NCBI GenBank assembly: GCA_010356995.1
Contig: ML996687.1
Coordinates: 869,803 to 933,802 of the forward strand
From: Trichodelitschia bisporula
Taxonomy: Eukaryota > Ascomycota > Dothideomycetes > Phaeotrichales > Phaeotrichaceae
DNA: 64,000 nt
Direction: 5' to 3'
The position numbers were made by a program, and so were the translations under genes. How positions within the stretch are numbered: the first letter of the stretch is position 1; every line of letters starts with the position of its first letter. The notes beneath the pieces were generated by a model. The model ran no database searches, was not told where the DNA came from, and was given only the letters and a program-made list of their open reading frames with translations. Positions 10,742-21,327 of this stretch are shown piece by piece.

Positions 10742-11383
10742 TCAGTCCTCGCCTTCACTCTCCTCCATGGCGCTGCCTTCATCATCCTCCATAGGGACAT
10801 CCTCGTCATCTTCCTCGTCGTCTCTCCTCCGCTTTGTACCGGCCTGAGATATAGGTACCTCTGTACGTCCCGCCGGCAAAGAGTTGAAGATAGACTGCTG
10901 TAGCTCGGTAGTCTGGACTGCAGCTGCAGCTGGGATCTTGAAGGTCCCGTCGAGCTTCGCAACAGTCTGAGACTTGCTGCGGGCGTATTGGACTTTCTGC
11001 AACAGTAACTCAGTAATTGGCAGCGTTTCGACGGACAAACTTACCATCTCCTTTCCAAAGAACTCAAATCCATTCAGGGCACGCATGGCCTGCGCCGCGC
11101 ACTGAACATCGCGGAATACTATGTGAGCCTGTCCACGCATCTTCATCGTTTTTAGGGCGATAATATCGAGGATAGGTCCGAACGTGCTGAAGAGCATATA
11201 GAGGTTGCGTCGCAGGTCTGGCTTCTTGAGACTGTCCGGCAGATTTTTGACGTAAAGACTGAATATAGGTGAGCATGCTACATAAAATCTAGAGGGCTGG
11301 AGGATTTCTTACGTCTGGTTCGGAGGCACCCCAAGGGAAGCTCCACGGGGAGGAGGGGCGCGTGTCGCCATGGCCGCGGACAT
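10742..11383 (-). CDS. MSL1: U2B''/U1A-like spliceosomal RRM protein
   Basis: Three exons: 11313-11383, 11045-11258 and 10742-10996, with introns of 54 and 48 bp; about 179 residues. A single RRM occupies roughly residues 25-105 with RNP2 LYVKNLPD (formed across intron 1) and RNP1 RGQAHIVF. The pattern PPNQTLYVKNLPD with LFSTFGPILDI is typical of the U1A/U2B''/SNF family, which binds stem-loops of U1 or U2 snRNA. After QYARSKSQTVAKLDGTF comes a basic patch and a strongly acidic tail instead of a second RRM, so U2B''/Msl1 is the better match than U1A. ATG 11383 (MSAAMATRAPPP) was chosen; the next ATG, four codons later, is also possible. Confidence 0.85.
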
Positions 11384-11721
11384 CGCGTTTCGCAGGAGAA
11401 AGCAAATGTAAAGGCGACCTGAACGTGTAGATTGACGGCACGAGTAGGCCGAGGAGAGTATGAGGAGGTGGTGGCTTTGTTGTTGGCGGTGAAAACTGAT
11501 CGAGTTGATTTGACGTTGGCGATAGTGTAGTTGGCGCTGTATAGGTGGGAGGTCGAAAATGTCGCGGCGGCGGACAACACCAAGCCCTGCCCGCAACTCA
11601 CAAGTCGACGGACAACTCACGCTCGCTTTTATTACGCTCCGCACCCCCGCCCCCCACCACTCGCCCCGCGCTCAGGGCCAATTGATCTGCCAGCTGCTCC
11701 GAGATACCCTACAATGCTGCA
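11384..11721. promoter_or_regulatory. Divergent promoter region of the U2B''-like gene and DHODH gene
   Basis: This 338-bp space separates two outward-reading starts. No specific element was identified. Confidence 0.5.
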
Positions 11722-13182
11722 ATGAGTTTAATCGTCGCACTATCACGCTCGTCGCGGCCGCGGGTGCTCCAGCAAGCCACCCTCCGACTCTCGGCTTCGT
11801 CAAGCACCCGCCATGCCTCCAGCTCGACGTCTTCCAACCCCCCGTCTAACCGCCTGCGCAACTTTACCTACGGATCATCATTGCTGGCCCTTGTCACATT
11901 CGGATACGTTTACTTCACCGACACTCGCGCTTCCGTCCACCGCTACGTCGTGCCACCCCTACTCCGCGCCCTCTACCCAGACGCCGAGGATGCCCACCAT
12001 GCGGGAACAGCAGCACTCAAGCAGCTCTATGCGTTTGGATGGCATCCGCGGGAGCGTGGTGGTCCGGACGCAGATGGCATGCTGAATGTGGAGGTGTTTG
12101 GCCACATGCTCAGCAACCCCATCGGAATCTCGGCCGGCTTGGATAAGAATGCTGATATCCCGGATCCTCTCTTTGCCCTGGGCCCTGGCATCGTCGAGGT
12201 TGGCGGCATCACAAACCTCCCACAGGACGGGAACCCTAAACCCCGCGTATTTCGCGTCACGTCTCAGAAGGCACTGATCAATCGTTATGGGCTCAATTCG
12301 GAGGGCGCCGACGTGGTTGCCATGCGCCTGCGCCAGCGCCTTCGGGAGTTTGCTTATAAACACGGCTATGGCATAGACGAAGAGGCGGAGCGCTTTGTCC
12401 TGGACGGCGAAGCTGGCGTGCCTCCCGGGAGCCTCATTCCCGGCCGTCTGTTAGCCGTTCAGATTGCAAAGAACAAGTTGACGCCAGACGATGACTTGGA
12501 TGCCGTGGTGCGCGACCACGTCGTGTGCGTTGAGAAGTTGGGCAGGTACGCCGACATTCTGGTGGTGAACGTCTCCAGTCCCAACACGCCCGGGCTCCGC
12601 TCTCTGCAGTCACGCGAGCCCCTGACAAAGATCCTCTCCGCCGTTGTCAACGCTGCGAATTCCGTCAACAGACAGAGAAAGCCCGTTGTCATGGTCAAAG
12701 TCAGCCCCGACGAAGACTCAGAGGAGCAAGTCCACGGCATTTGTGACGCCGTGTGGGAGTCGGGGGTTGCAGGTGTGATAGTGGGGAACACTACGATGAA
12801 GCGCCCGGACGCGCTACCGCGCGGCTTCACACTTCCTTCAACAGAGGTGCGGGTTTTGATGGAGCGCGGCGGATACAGCGGCCCGCAGCTGTTCGGGCAA
12901 ACAGTGGCTCTGGTGCGCAAATACAGGCAGACACTCGATCAAGGACCTCGGGTGGACGCTCCGACGGAGAGCCAAGGTGAAACAGCAAAGTCACCAGCGC
13001 GGGAAGAGTTCAAGCCGAAGGTCATCTTCGCTTCGGGGGGTATCACTAATGGCGAACAAGCACTCGCTGTGCTGAATGCAGGCGCCAGTGCTGCCATGTG
13101 CTACACGGCCACGGTGTACGGGGGCCCGGGAACGGTGGGGAGGATAAAGGGGGAGATGCGCGAGGCCATCAAAAGGTCATGA
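11722..13182 (+). CDS. Dihydroorotate dehydrogenase, mitochondrial class 2
   Basis: An intronless 486-residue frame. The enzyme oxidises dihydroorotate to orotate and passes electrons to ubiquinone at the inner mitochondrial membrane (fourth step of pyrimidine synthesis). Residues 1-45 are Ser/Arg-rich like a mitochondrial presequence, and about 48-65 form a transmembrane helix, both expected for class 2 and absent in the cytosolic class 1 enzyme of baker's yeast. FMN- and substrate-site motifs follow: PIGISAGLDKNAD (about 133-145), EVGGITNLPQDGNPKPRVFR, INRYGLNSEG, and NVSSPNTPGLR (283-293), where a serine is the catalytic base. VIFASGGI and GGPGTVGRIK end the barrel. An Ala/Pro-rich insert near residues 410-435 is unremarkable. 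Confidence 0.96.
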   Translation: MSLIVALSRSSRPRVLQQATLRLSASSSTRHASSSTSSNPPSNRLRNFTYGSSLLALVTFGYVYFTDTRASVHRYVVPPLLRALYPDAEDAHHAGTAALKQLYAFGWHPRERGGPDADGMLNVEVFGHMLSNPIGISAGLDKNADIPDPLFALGPGIVEVGGITNLPQDGNPKPRVFRVTSQKALINRYGLNSEGADVVAMRLRQRLREFAYKHGYGIDEEAERFVLDGEAGVPPGSLIPGRLLAVQIAKNKLTPDDDLDAVVRDHVVCVEKLGRYADILVVNVSSPNTPGLRSLQSREPLTKILSAVVNAANSVNRQRKPVVMVKVSPDEDSEEQVHGICDAVWESGVAGVIVGNTTMKRPDALPRGFTLPSTEVRVLMERGGYSGPQLFGQTVALVRKYRQTLDQGPRVDAPTESQGETAKSPAREEFKPKVIFASGGITNGEQALAVLNAGASAAMCYTATVYGGPGTVGRIKGEMREAIKRS

Positions 13183-13395
13183 GCGAACGAGGTGCGCCTT
13201 AGGGTGGGCAGTGGCATGTCTAGACTGATGCCTGCTGACCATGGACTTCAACTGTACTATGCACAGACTTCGATTTCACCTCACGGCTCTCGAGACCGCA
13301 GGCCGTCCAATCATGTATATATGTTCGACACAGAAACACAGAAGGCGTTCATAGATCCTACGGAGAGGTGGAAACCCGACTGCACATCCATCCAG

Positions 13396-15287
13396 CTAGA
13401 GCTGCGCCAGAGCAGGCCTTTCGCTGTAGATCTTGAATGGAACACCTTCCAGATCTGCCTTGATCTGCAGTGCAAGGAAACGACCGAAAAATCTAGCTTG
13501 AGCAACATTACCACCCGTAAACCACACTCCCGGGTCTGCGTATCGTGTCAGCATTTGCTCCAAAATGGAAATCGGCACCCCACGCGCACAGGTTAAAACT
13601 TACGGCCGATGGGCTTCCAACCTCCTCTCATCTCACCCTCGCAGTCGACGCACCACCAATCCTCAAGCTTCTCATCAACCTCACGGTCAAAAAACTTTGA
13701 AGCTGAGAGTCGCATGTTACCCTCAAAGCCCGTGGCAAATACGACCACGTCAGCATCGAGGGTGCTTCCATCGTCAAACCGCAGGCCGCTTTCCGTGTAG
13801 CCCGTCAGTACCGCATCTGACTTCATCCGAATGAACCCGGCACTGATCTTCCGGCTCACACCCACGTCAAGATAGTGACCTCCGAAGCGCTCCAACAAGC
13901 AATGGTACAGGTCCATGTTTCGCTCGGCGCGGAAGCCCGCGCGCTCAAGAGAGTCGAAGCGCTCGCTGTCTTGGGAAGCGAAGTTGCTGATGGCACGCAT
14001 CGCCATTTGACGGGCGATTGCTGTCGGGGTTGTCATCATAATCCCATCCGATACCGCAACTGGTACTTCATCGTTGTAAATCGGGTCGTAGATCCGTTGA
14101 TAATACTCAACGGGCAGAACTGGAGTGCGTCCCCGTTGTACCATAGTTACTGAGCTGAGTCCAGCCCGAAGCATGTCGTTGGCGACGTCATGTCCCGAGT
14201 TTGCAGTACCGATGACCACCCCTTTCAGGCCGCTCCACTCCGTTGCGGACTTATATTGAGCGGAATGAAGCACCAACCCCGAGAATGATTCACGATCTTG
14301 CAATGTAGGCATTCGAGGCTCCTGGCCTCCACCACCGATCGCCAGGACAATGTGACGAGTTTTGATTGTCATCTCGAGGCCAAGGTGGGCGATCTTCAAT
14401 GTCCAAGTGCGTTCCTTTGCGTCCCACGTTGACTTCACCAGTGTGGTCGACAACCAGACATCGAGTCCGTACATCTTGACGAACTTCTGATACCCTTCTT
14501 TCAAGTCATTGATGCCGAGGTGGTAGGGGTACTCTGGACCCCACATGCGCGCAAAGGGCAGTTGACCATAGGCGCGAGACGTGTGGATGCGAACTGAGTC
14601 GTAACGGTCCGTCCAGTTCTGACCAATGTAGGCATTTTTCTCGAGAACAACGGCAGAAACCCCCAGCGCCTTGAGGTAGCCTGCCACGCAGAGTCCGGAC
14701 ATGCCTGCACCGACAACCACACAGTCGTGAACGTTTGAGCCGTTGGAATCTGAGAAGGGAGTCAAAGGCCTCTCAACTTGCCAGTCGACCACTGGTTCAC
14801 ACTCATCGACGTTGCCAAGGCCGTCAATGCCCTGAAGCATGGTAATCATCGTCCAGAGCTTCCATGTCTGCGAATCATGAACGATTCTAAGTATGCCACT
14901 GCACAATAATGGTGGTACGCCCGAGGTCTGGAAGGTTATTTTTGCTTCCACCCAGGAGGTTGGCGGACCAGGAGGTCGAACGATTTTAACGGAGCCAGGG
15001 GTGATTCGATGGTTGACGGGTTGATGGTCGCTCCAAAGTTTGCGCCAGGCTGGCACTACATTGGCCGCACCATGAAGAGTCCTCACAGTGCCCGTGAGAG
15101 CATAGAGGTCTCGCCATATGGTTTGGCTGGAGATTAGTGTATCGTCCAAGTCCTGCAGACGGGAGAGGCAATCTTCGGCAACAGGCAATGGATCAATGCC
15201 GTCTGGCACCGAGGTGGTTGGAAGGGCACCAGGCAACTTGGAGATAGGGAATGCCGGCGTGCGGGTTGGCTTCGTAGGTTTCACCAT
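13396..15287 (-). CDS. Flavin-containing monooxygenase (group B, FMO/YUCCA-like)
   Basis: Two exons, 13604-15287 and 13396-13535, with a 68-bp intron that splits a His codon (KPIG-H-PGVWFTGG); 607 residues. A SnoaL/NTF2-like N-terminal segment (about 40-165) precedes the FAD-binding GAGMSG (193-198). FSGLVLHSAQY (about 335-345) resembles the FxGxxxH fingerprint of group B monooxygenases, and VVIGTANSGHDVA (about 357-369) is the NADPH loop; VVFATGFE is the usual late motif. These enzymes oxygenate N, S or ketone carbons with NADPH and O2. The fingerprint ends in Tyr rather than the Trp/Pro of Baeyer-Villiger enzymes, which favours FMO/YUCCA-type chemistry. The substrate is unknown and no cluster partners are adjacent. 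Confidence 0.9.
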
Positions 15288-16719
15288 TGTTGATAGATGT
15301 GAGGCTTGCGGTTTGCGGTGAACGTCGGTTGCTATCTATGTCTGGGTAATGGCAGCAAGGAGGTCAAAGAGAAATGATAGGGGCGATAGAGGGGAGAGGG
15401 TGGGGGGGATGAGGTTTAATGAATAATGAATAGGTCAGCTTCTGTTTTTAAGACGCAAGACTGGCTCTTAGTCACTAGGTCGTCGCTTCAGCTGTCGCTT
15501 CCACTATCCCTTCCTTACTTTAGCGATTAGGAAAGAACGACCGGCCAAGTCTTACATACCTTTACCCTCATCCCTACAATCCTCTCCCCCAATAGAAAGT
15601 GCAACTGAGTACTCAAGTTAAATCTTCCTGTGGGGTCACCGTGACAAACACGTTCTACCGTATTTTCCCGTCCATCATCTCTTCCATCATCTCTTCAATC
15701 ATCCCTTCCACCGTCCCTCCCTATATCCCTCCTTTCCACCCATCACGCCCCTCGGCTACCAACAAGTGGCCTGTTGCGAGAGGTTGGAGCCTTAATTGTC
15801 CTAGTGCTTCAAGCTGAATGCCCAGACATGACAGACAAGCATAGTGAAATGCGGAGGATTTGTCGCTGCAGGTGGGAATGGCAGACCGCCTTGCTGGAAA
15901 TGTGGAAGCTGTCAAATCATAGGGGTGAACGGATATACGTAGTAGAGATCAGAACGATGCTAGAGGAAGGTTAACATATGCTTTTCTCTGATGGGGGTAC
16001 GCCGGTGATCCCTATAGGCCGAGAACTAGCATGTGGCCTCCTGTACGTACCGTCCAGACCCAGCGCCATGTGGAACGTGGGTGACATTGGCGCACCCAAG
16101 GAAGCGGGGGCGGCATCCCGCTTTGCCACTCACACCTACCAACAGCACTCTTGGTCCCAAAGCGGCCAGTACTGAATGGGAAGAGTGGTTGTTGTCTGGC
16201 GTCCTCATTTGCCGGCTAGAGTCAGCCTGACCGCGCCTTTGTCGCCGATTGTCAGTAGATGTGTTCGGTGTAAGGCGGGAACCCGTCTTCAAATCTCACA
16301 TCCAGCGTTTAACAAGACCCCCATCTAACAATACAGGGTCAAGAAGCAAGTCACCATAAAGAGTAATCCCTCAGGCCCTCGGAACCTCAGCTTGGATGAC
16401 CCTCAAGGTAATGGGCACTTGGCAAGGCCCTCAACCTGACCTCGCTACCCTCAACACACTGACCACACCTTCGCAGCGCCACAGTCTGGTTGGTGGACGC
16501 AAGGAAAGGAATATATGCACCTTTCTCACTTGCCGCACGCCATTCAAGGCCTTCCACAGCTGATCCTCCAGTGACGGCCATCAATGCACCTTGATGTCCA
16601 ATTAGGGCGATGTGGAGGTGCATGGAGGATAAGGCTGAGGTGGAGCATGCGTTGGCTCAGCGGCTGACGGGACCTTGGGACGATCGAGTGGGTAGTCATC
16701 GAAGGAAGAGATATGAGCG

Positions 16720-16755
16720 AGGGGGTGCATGGCGGGGCGGGGCGTGGCGGGGCGG
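16720..16755 (+). repeat. G-rich tandem GGCGGGGC block
   Basis: Five closely spaced runs of G (ggggg, then gggg three times with CG or CGTGG between) could form a G-quadruplex on the + strand. The repeat unit is about GGCGGGGCG. No gene is adjacent within 1 kb. Confidence 0.5.
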
Positions 16756-17032
16756 AGTGCGGGTCAAGGCTAATTTACGGCCACAGGTGGGAGGCTCAGT
16801 GGACCGTGATTTAAGCACTACGTTGTCGGTCCAGCTGGTACAGTATCGGGCGGCATTATGTATTCAAGCGACCTTTTCTTCTCTTTTCGGCGCTGGGAAA
16901 TCAGCATGCGGCGCATTTGGTGGGAACGGCGAAAGACGGTACGGGTAACTGAACGAGTACCGTACCGTATCCAAATCGGTTGGAAGAGGGCATTCGCATT
17001 GTAATTCGGTTGTACTCGACCCCTCCAGCAAA

Positions 17033-17041
17033 TTCACGAGG
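17033..17041. repeat. Target-site duplication, left copy
   Basis: The nonamer ttcacgagg abuts the left end of the transposon and is repeated exactly at 17633-17641. Confidence 0.9.
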
Positions 17042-17632
17042 GGGACTCATTAGGTGCAACACCCCAAAAATCTTAGAGGCACACCTTGAATACAAACCCC
17101 CCATACTTACGACGCCAAGACTTTGCCAAGACCCTGTCAAAAACTTGCGACAAAACTTCAAGTCGCGATGCACTCATGCGCCAGCATGATATAGAATTAA
17201 GGATGGAATTATTAGAGTTGCCTCATTGATGCGATTATTTTAGCACCACTCTCGTCGTCGTCGCGTTGCTATAAAAAGAGTTATTGCGATTTGAAGTTCT
17301 TGTGGCTGTTTGTGGCTGCGGGTGGCTGCGGGTGGCTGAATTGAGCGTGAGCCAAGACCACAGCAAAAACTCCACAAACTTCAACTCACGATAACTCATT
17401 CATCGACAACGTCATCGCAATGAGGATAATATCAAAATACTCGTCGCATCGAGGCGATTTTAATGAACTAAGTTTTAATTTTATATAATTTTATCGCATG
17501 CGTGCATCGCGACTTGAAGTTTTGCGGCAAGTGTTGGTGGGGTCTTGGCATTAAGTACATAAAGTAAATTATGGGGGGTGTGCCTCTAAGGTGTGCCTCT
17601 AAGATTTTTAGGGTATGCGGCTAATGAGTCCC
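17042..17632. mobile_element. Non-autonomous Mutator-like DNA transposon (MITE), copy 2
   Basis: The 591-bp element has terminal inverted repeats beginning GGGACTCATTAG at 17042 and ending CTAATGAGTCCC at 17632; similarity of the arms extends at least 45 bp through a shared ccctaaaaatcttagaggc core. A perfect 9-bp target duplication, ttcacgagg, flanks it at 17033-17041 and 17633-17641. Subterminal blocks (17111-17175 and 17487-17540) are again inverted copies and match copy 1. There is no transposase. The perfect duplication suggests a more recent insertion than copy 1. A short internal duplication (gtgcctctaag twice) sits at about 17579-17602. Confidence 0.92.
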
Positions 17633-17641
17633 TTCACGAGG
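17633..17641. repeat. Target-site duplication, right copy
   Basis: An exact copy of the nonamer at 17033-17041, directly after the right terminal inverted repeat. Confidence 0.9.
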
Positions 17642-17979
17642 TTTACCTACGGTACCTTCATGTTTCTTTATCCCTGCCAACTTTCTTAGCAGGAGCTGAG
17701 CGGAGTGGTGTAGCGACATGTTGTGCGCCTCGTATTCTCAGTCACGTGCTACTAAGCTCCAAAGCTTGTACACGACTCCAGGACGAAGAGAAAGGGAGCG
17801 AGAACCCGAAGACATCATATCCTCAAAGGAGTTCAACTTTCTGTACTTCTAAATTTAGTCTAAGGTGCTTGGTACGTGCCCCGCCTCTTCTCAGAATTCT
17901 CTAGCCGTCTCACGCTCATAGACTAAGGTTATCTTACGGCACCTAAACCTACAACAAGAAGTGCCAGGTGCTCACTACT
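17642..17979. other. Region between transposon and phosphatase-like gene
   Basis: About 340 bp that should act as promoter for the gene starting at 17980. The transposon end therefore lies within likely regulatory range. Confidence 0.45.
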
Positions 17980-19434
17980 ATGTCGCTTCCAATTTCGCCC
18001 ATGGAAGCGATTGAAATTGTGCAAAAAGCAGTTGCCTTATACAAGAAGATTCAAGACGCTCCGGAGCAGGTGGCCAAGATCGGGAAGCGCATGGAGCGCT
18101 TGGAGCACTACCTGCGTGGGCTCCAGGAGCTGTTGAACGCAAAGAGCAGCAATACCTTGGCATCACTTCAGCCAGCGCAAACTCAGCAATTGAAATTGGT
18201 GATCCAGGATATCAAATCCGATTCCCAACAAATCTACGACATCCTCTACAAGTGGGACAACAATGTGGGCCCCTTTGGGCTTGAGCTTCGCTTCAAGACA
18301 ATGGCGCAGGCGCTCTTTGCGACTGGCAGCAGTCCGGATAAATTAAACGACCTGTGTGAAAGCATACAGCAGCATCAGTCTGAGCTTAGGGACTTTTTGC
18401 AGCTCCTTGGCTGGTTTGGCCTCAATCAGATTCTAGTTGCCAACCAGGCGTCATCTCTGGAGAAATCTTCCGCAGGAGCCTCCAAAAAGGCTTCCGAGAG
18501 CGCTGCTGAAAAGGATCCCGTGAAGGTCCCCGCACAGGCTTTCGCTAAGAATCCCGGCAAGGCTCCTGCAAAGGCTCCTGCAAAGACGTCTGCAAAGGCA
18601 CCTGTGCAGTCTGCCGCGAAACTCCCTGCAAAGCCCCCTGTACAGACTTCCGAAAAGACTCTCGAGAAGGCTAGCGAGAAGGCGGGCAAGAAAGATCCTG
18701 AGAAGGCGCTCGCGAAGACTTCCACAAAGGTTCCTGCAAAGACCTTTCCGCCGTCTCTGCTTGTGACGCCTTCGAATCCGATCGGACTGGACTACAGCAT
18801 CATCTTTGTCGACGCCCACAACCTGGGACGAAGCCGGGTGGCCGAGGCCCATGTCGAACTCCTCCGTGAGTGGACTTTGGGTGCAAGGGACAACTGGCGC
18901 ATTAGCACAGTGAGCTCAGCGGGGATCCGAGTCAGAACTGGTTGCGATTGCGCGGATATTATGCAACAACTCGAACCACCGGTGCCTTTGGTTGATGGCG
19001 GCAAGCGACCCAACTGGATGGCACTGGCTGCCCTGTTCGACAATAACCTTTTCAATTACCCCTTCAAGTACGAGATTCGAGATGATGCCCTTTCACGAGC
19101 TTCTAAAGGAATCACCACCACGCTCTTCAGTCGCTACGACTACATCCTTGTCTTCACGGGCCGTGATCAAGAAGATCTCCTCCGCCTGAAACAGGCCTTA
19201 GTCTCTAAAATGGGTGCCTCAGCAGCCCCTAAGGGAAAAGGTCGCGTTGCTCACCTCGGGTCATATCTTTCAGCAAAAGGCAAAAGCCCTTCTCCCATGA
19301 AGGAGGCCCAGAAGAATCCGGATGGCTCAGACAGCAGGCAAAACTGGAACAAAACTGTTGCCGAAATCAAAATTGCTGTCAAAGCTTTTCTAAGAAGCGA
19401 GATGGCTTGGTTACCGCCGTCCCCTCTAGTCTAA
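17980..19434 (+). CDS. Two-domain protein: helical N-terminus, Lys/Ala/Pro linker, inactive low-molecular-weight phosphatase-like C-terminus
   Basis: Intronless, 484 residues from the first ATG (an in-frame GTG lies four codons upstream). Residues about 1-160 are predicted helical and resemble, weakly, the N-terminal domains of fungal STAND/NLR proteins. Residues about 160-260 are a low-complexity linker of repeated Lys-x-Pro-Ala units. From about 270 the sequence follows the low-molecular-weight protein tyrosine phosphatase fold: IIFVDAHNLGRSRVAEA aligns with the family P-loop VCxxNxCRSPxAEA, then ISTVSSAGI matches the SAG strand, and YILVFTGRD and AHLGSYL follow late core strands. The nucleophilic Cys is Asp (residue 278) and the second loop Cys is Gly, while Arg284 and Ser285 remain, so catalysis by the usual route should be absent. 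Function unknown; phosphate or phosphoprotein binding is an inference. Confidence 0.75.
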   Translation: MSLPISPMEAIEIVQKAVALYKKIQDAPEQVAKIGKRMERLEHYLRGLQELLNAKSSNTLASLQPAQTQQLKLVIQDIKSDSQQIYDILYKWDNNVGPFGLELRFKTMAQALFATGSSPDKLNDLCESIQQHQSELRDFLQLLGWFGLNQILVANQASSLEKSSAGASKKASESAAEKDPVKVPAQAFAKNPGKAPAKAPAKTSAKAPVQSAAKLPAKPPVQTSEKTLEKASEKAGKKDPEKALAKTSTKVPAKTFPPSLLVTPSNPIGLDYSIIFVDAHNLGRSRVAEAHVELLREWTLGARDNWRISTVSSAGIRVRTGCDCADIMQQLEPPVPLVDGGKRPNWMALAALFDNNLFNYPFKYEIRDDALSRASKGITTTLFSRYDYILVFTGRDQEDLLRLKQALVSKMGASAAPKGKGRVAHLGSYLSAKGKSPSPMKEAQKNPDGSDSRQNWNKTVAEIKIAVKAFLRSEMAWLPPSPLV

Positions 19435-19515
19435 AAAATGCTGCCAGAGCTGCGCCACCATCGCCGCACCAGCGCCACCCGCATTCTATCACCGCTATCC
19501 GGTATCCTGACGTAT

Positions 19516-21327
19516 CTAGTATACATACCTGAATTGAGGATTTTCTCTGTCGGTCGCACCAGCCCACGCGTCCTGGTTGCTCATATCAACCTCACCCACG
19601 TCCTCGACGATACCATGGTTGCTCTGAACCCGGTCCCGCCTTCGATTTTCCCACAGGTAATACTGGAATAAGCACACAAAGACCACGGCGCAGCTTGCCT
19701 GCGTGGCCATGACGGTTAACGTGGCGGGCAAGTACCGCGGCGCGTATTTATCTTGGAAGGTTTGCGGGCCTAGGATTCCACCGATACCGTAGCATGCGCT
19801 CATAACGCCCGCTGTCAACGCACGCTTTGTATGGCCGGAAACGTTGGCCATGGCCCACTGTTGCATAATGGTGGAGATGCTGGTGATCGCTCCCACGAGG
19901 TAGATTCCCACCAACGAACCAGCGGCATTCGGTTGAGGAAGGAAGGAGAGCATCGCTGCGCCAGTGATACCGGCTATTTGGATTGGTCATCAGGTGTTAT
20001 ATGCGTCTATCTGACCGCGGGGCTTACGGATTGTGCATCCCACACCCCACGCCCAACGGTATGACGTCCGTCTGATGCCAAAGCCGACAATCATGTTGGA
20101 CAAGATGTTGACGATCCCGCTGGGCATGTTAAGTAGTGCTGACTGCCTGCTGGTGAAGCCGAGATTCTTGATCAGCGTCGTCGAGTAGGTGCCTGTCAAG
20201 CCAGACGTCATTGCCGCCTGCGCAATTAGCATATGGTTATAGTGGGATATCTGCTGACGTGTGTTTAGAGTCGCATACCAAGACCGCTGGCAGAGCCAAT
20301 CCATATATCTGAACATCCTTGGCAGCCTCCAACAGTTCCTACGCCCCATCAACTCATGCCAACCGCTGGTGGGCTCAACGTGGAGACTTACCCCTGGCCG
20401 CGGCTTGTGGTTCGAGATACCCGTCATATTCACGCTGACGTGCTTCAAAATTGCCACCTTCTCTTCTGTACTCAGCCATCGGGAGTTCATGGGAGTATCG
20501 GGAAGGTAGTAAAAGCACAAGCCAGCAACGAAAAGCGTGATGATGCCAAGTGCAATGAACATCAGCCGCCATCCGGCGAGTTTGCCTTGTTGCGGTACCT
20601 GGAATGCATACGACATCAGCCCTCCAAGGATTTGTCCGACTCCGGGAGCCGAGTGCCAGATGGCGAATCGAGGAGCTTGTTCTGACTTTCTGTACCACTG
20701 AGCTGTGATGAGCATGAGTGATGGGCCGATGGTCGCTTCGGTTATGGCGAGGAAGATTCGGGCAACGAAGATACCAGCAAAGTTTTGGACCGATGCGGTA
20801 CAAAGGGTCACCAATCCCCAGCCGATCATGCACGAGCACAGCCACTTTGAAGCGGGGAGGCGTTGCAACAGGTATGTGTTCGGTAGCTGCATCGCCAGAT
20901 GGGCAAATGCGTACCCCGAAGCAACGTTGGAAAAGTCGCCATGCTTGAAGTGGAGGTCCTTAGGTAGGCCCATGAGAGCTACGAAGGCTATCAGCCCTGT
21001 CCTCCACTACCGGAAAGCCAGCAGCTGCCAAGCTTACCTGTGTACTGTAAAGGGTCAGCGAAGCACAGAGTTATCAGGACGACGAACGTTGTAAATGGCT
21101 TTGTCCAAGAACTGCATGATAAAGCACAAGCACATCAACGGTACAAGACATCGATCGATTTTGTGTCTCAGTTTGACAATGTCGATATGAGAAATGTCGA
21201 CGTCTTTGTGGGCGTCGAGGAAGATGGCGGCACCGTCGAGGTCACTGGGGGCTGGCTCGGACTCGGACTCTGTCGACAGGTTCTCTTCGAAGATGGTGAC
21301 CGATTTCTCGTCTTTTTCGAGCGCCAT
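19516..21327 (-). CDS. MFS transporter, Dal5/allantoate permease-like (anion:cation symporter family)
   Basis: Six exons: 21088-21327, 21038-21044 (7 nt), 20392-20987, 20279-20338, 20028-20217 and 19516-19973; introns 43-61 bp; 516 residues. The acidic N-terminus leads into DRCLVPLMCLCFIMQFLDKAIYNY, the first membrane helix, as in yeast Dal5, Tna1 and Vht1 relatives. Twelve helices are expected; ARIFLAITEATIGPSLMLI, WYRKSEQAPRFAIWHSAPGVGQI and TLIKNLGFTSRQSALLNMPSG are typical ACS-family motifs. Substrates are small organic anions such as allantoate, nicotinate or other vitamins; the exact one cannot be read. The microexon TACACAG is needed to join IYN to TAFVALMGL in frame. Confidence 0.9.

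Larger units (their letters stand above)
15288..17041. other. Long intergenic region
   Basis: No supported gene in 1.75 kb. It includes the monooxygenase promoter, a pyrimidine-rich low-complexity stretch (15660-15760), a G-rich block with quadruplex potential (16720-16755) and a GTACCGTAC-type palindrome near 16954-16970, all just left of the second transposon. Confidence 0.5.

Noticed and set aside
13396-21327. Possible biosynthetic cluster (monooxygenase plus transporter)
   Set aside because: The two genes are about 4 kb apart, with a transposon and an unrelated gene between them, and no synthase is nearby.
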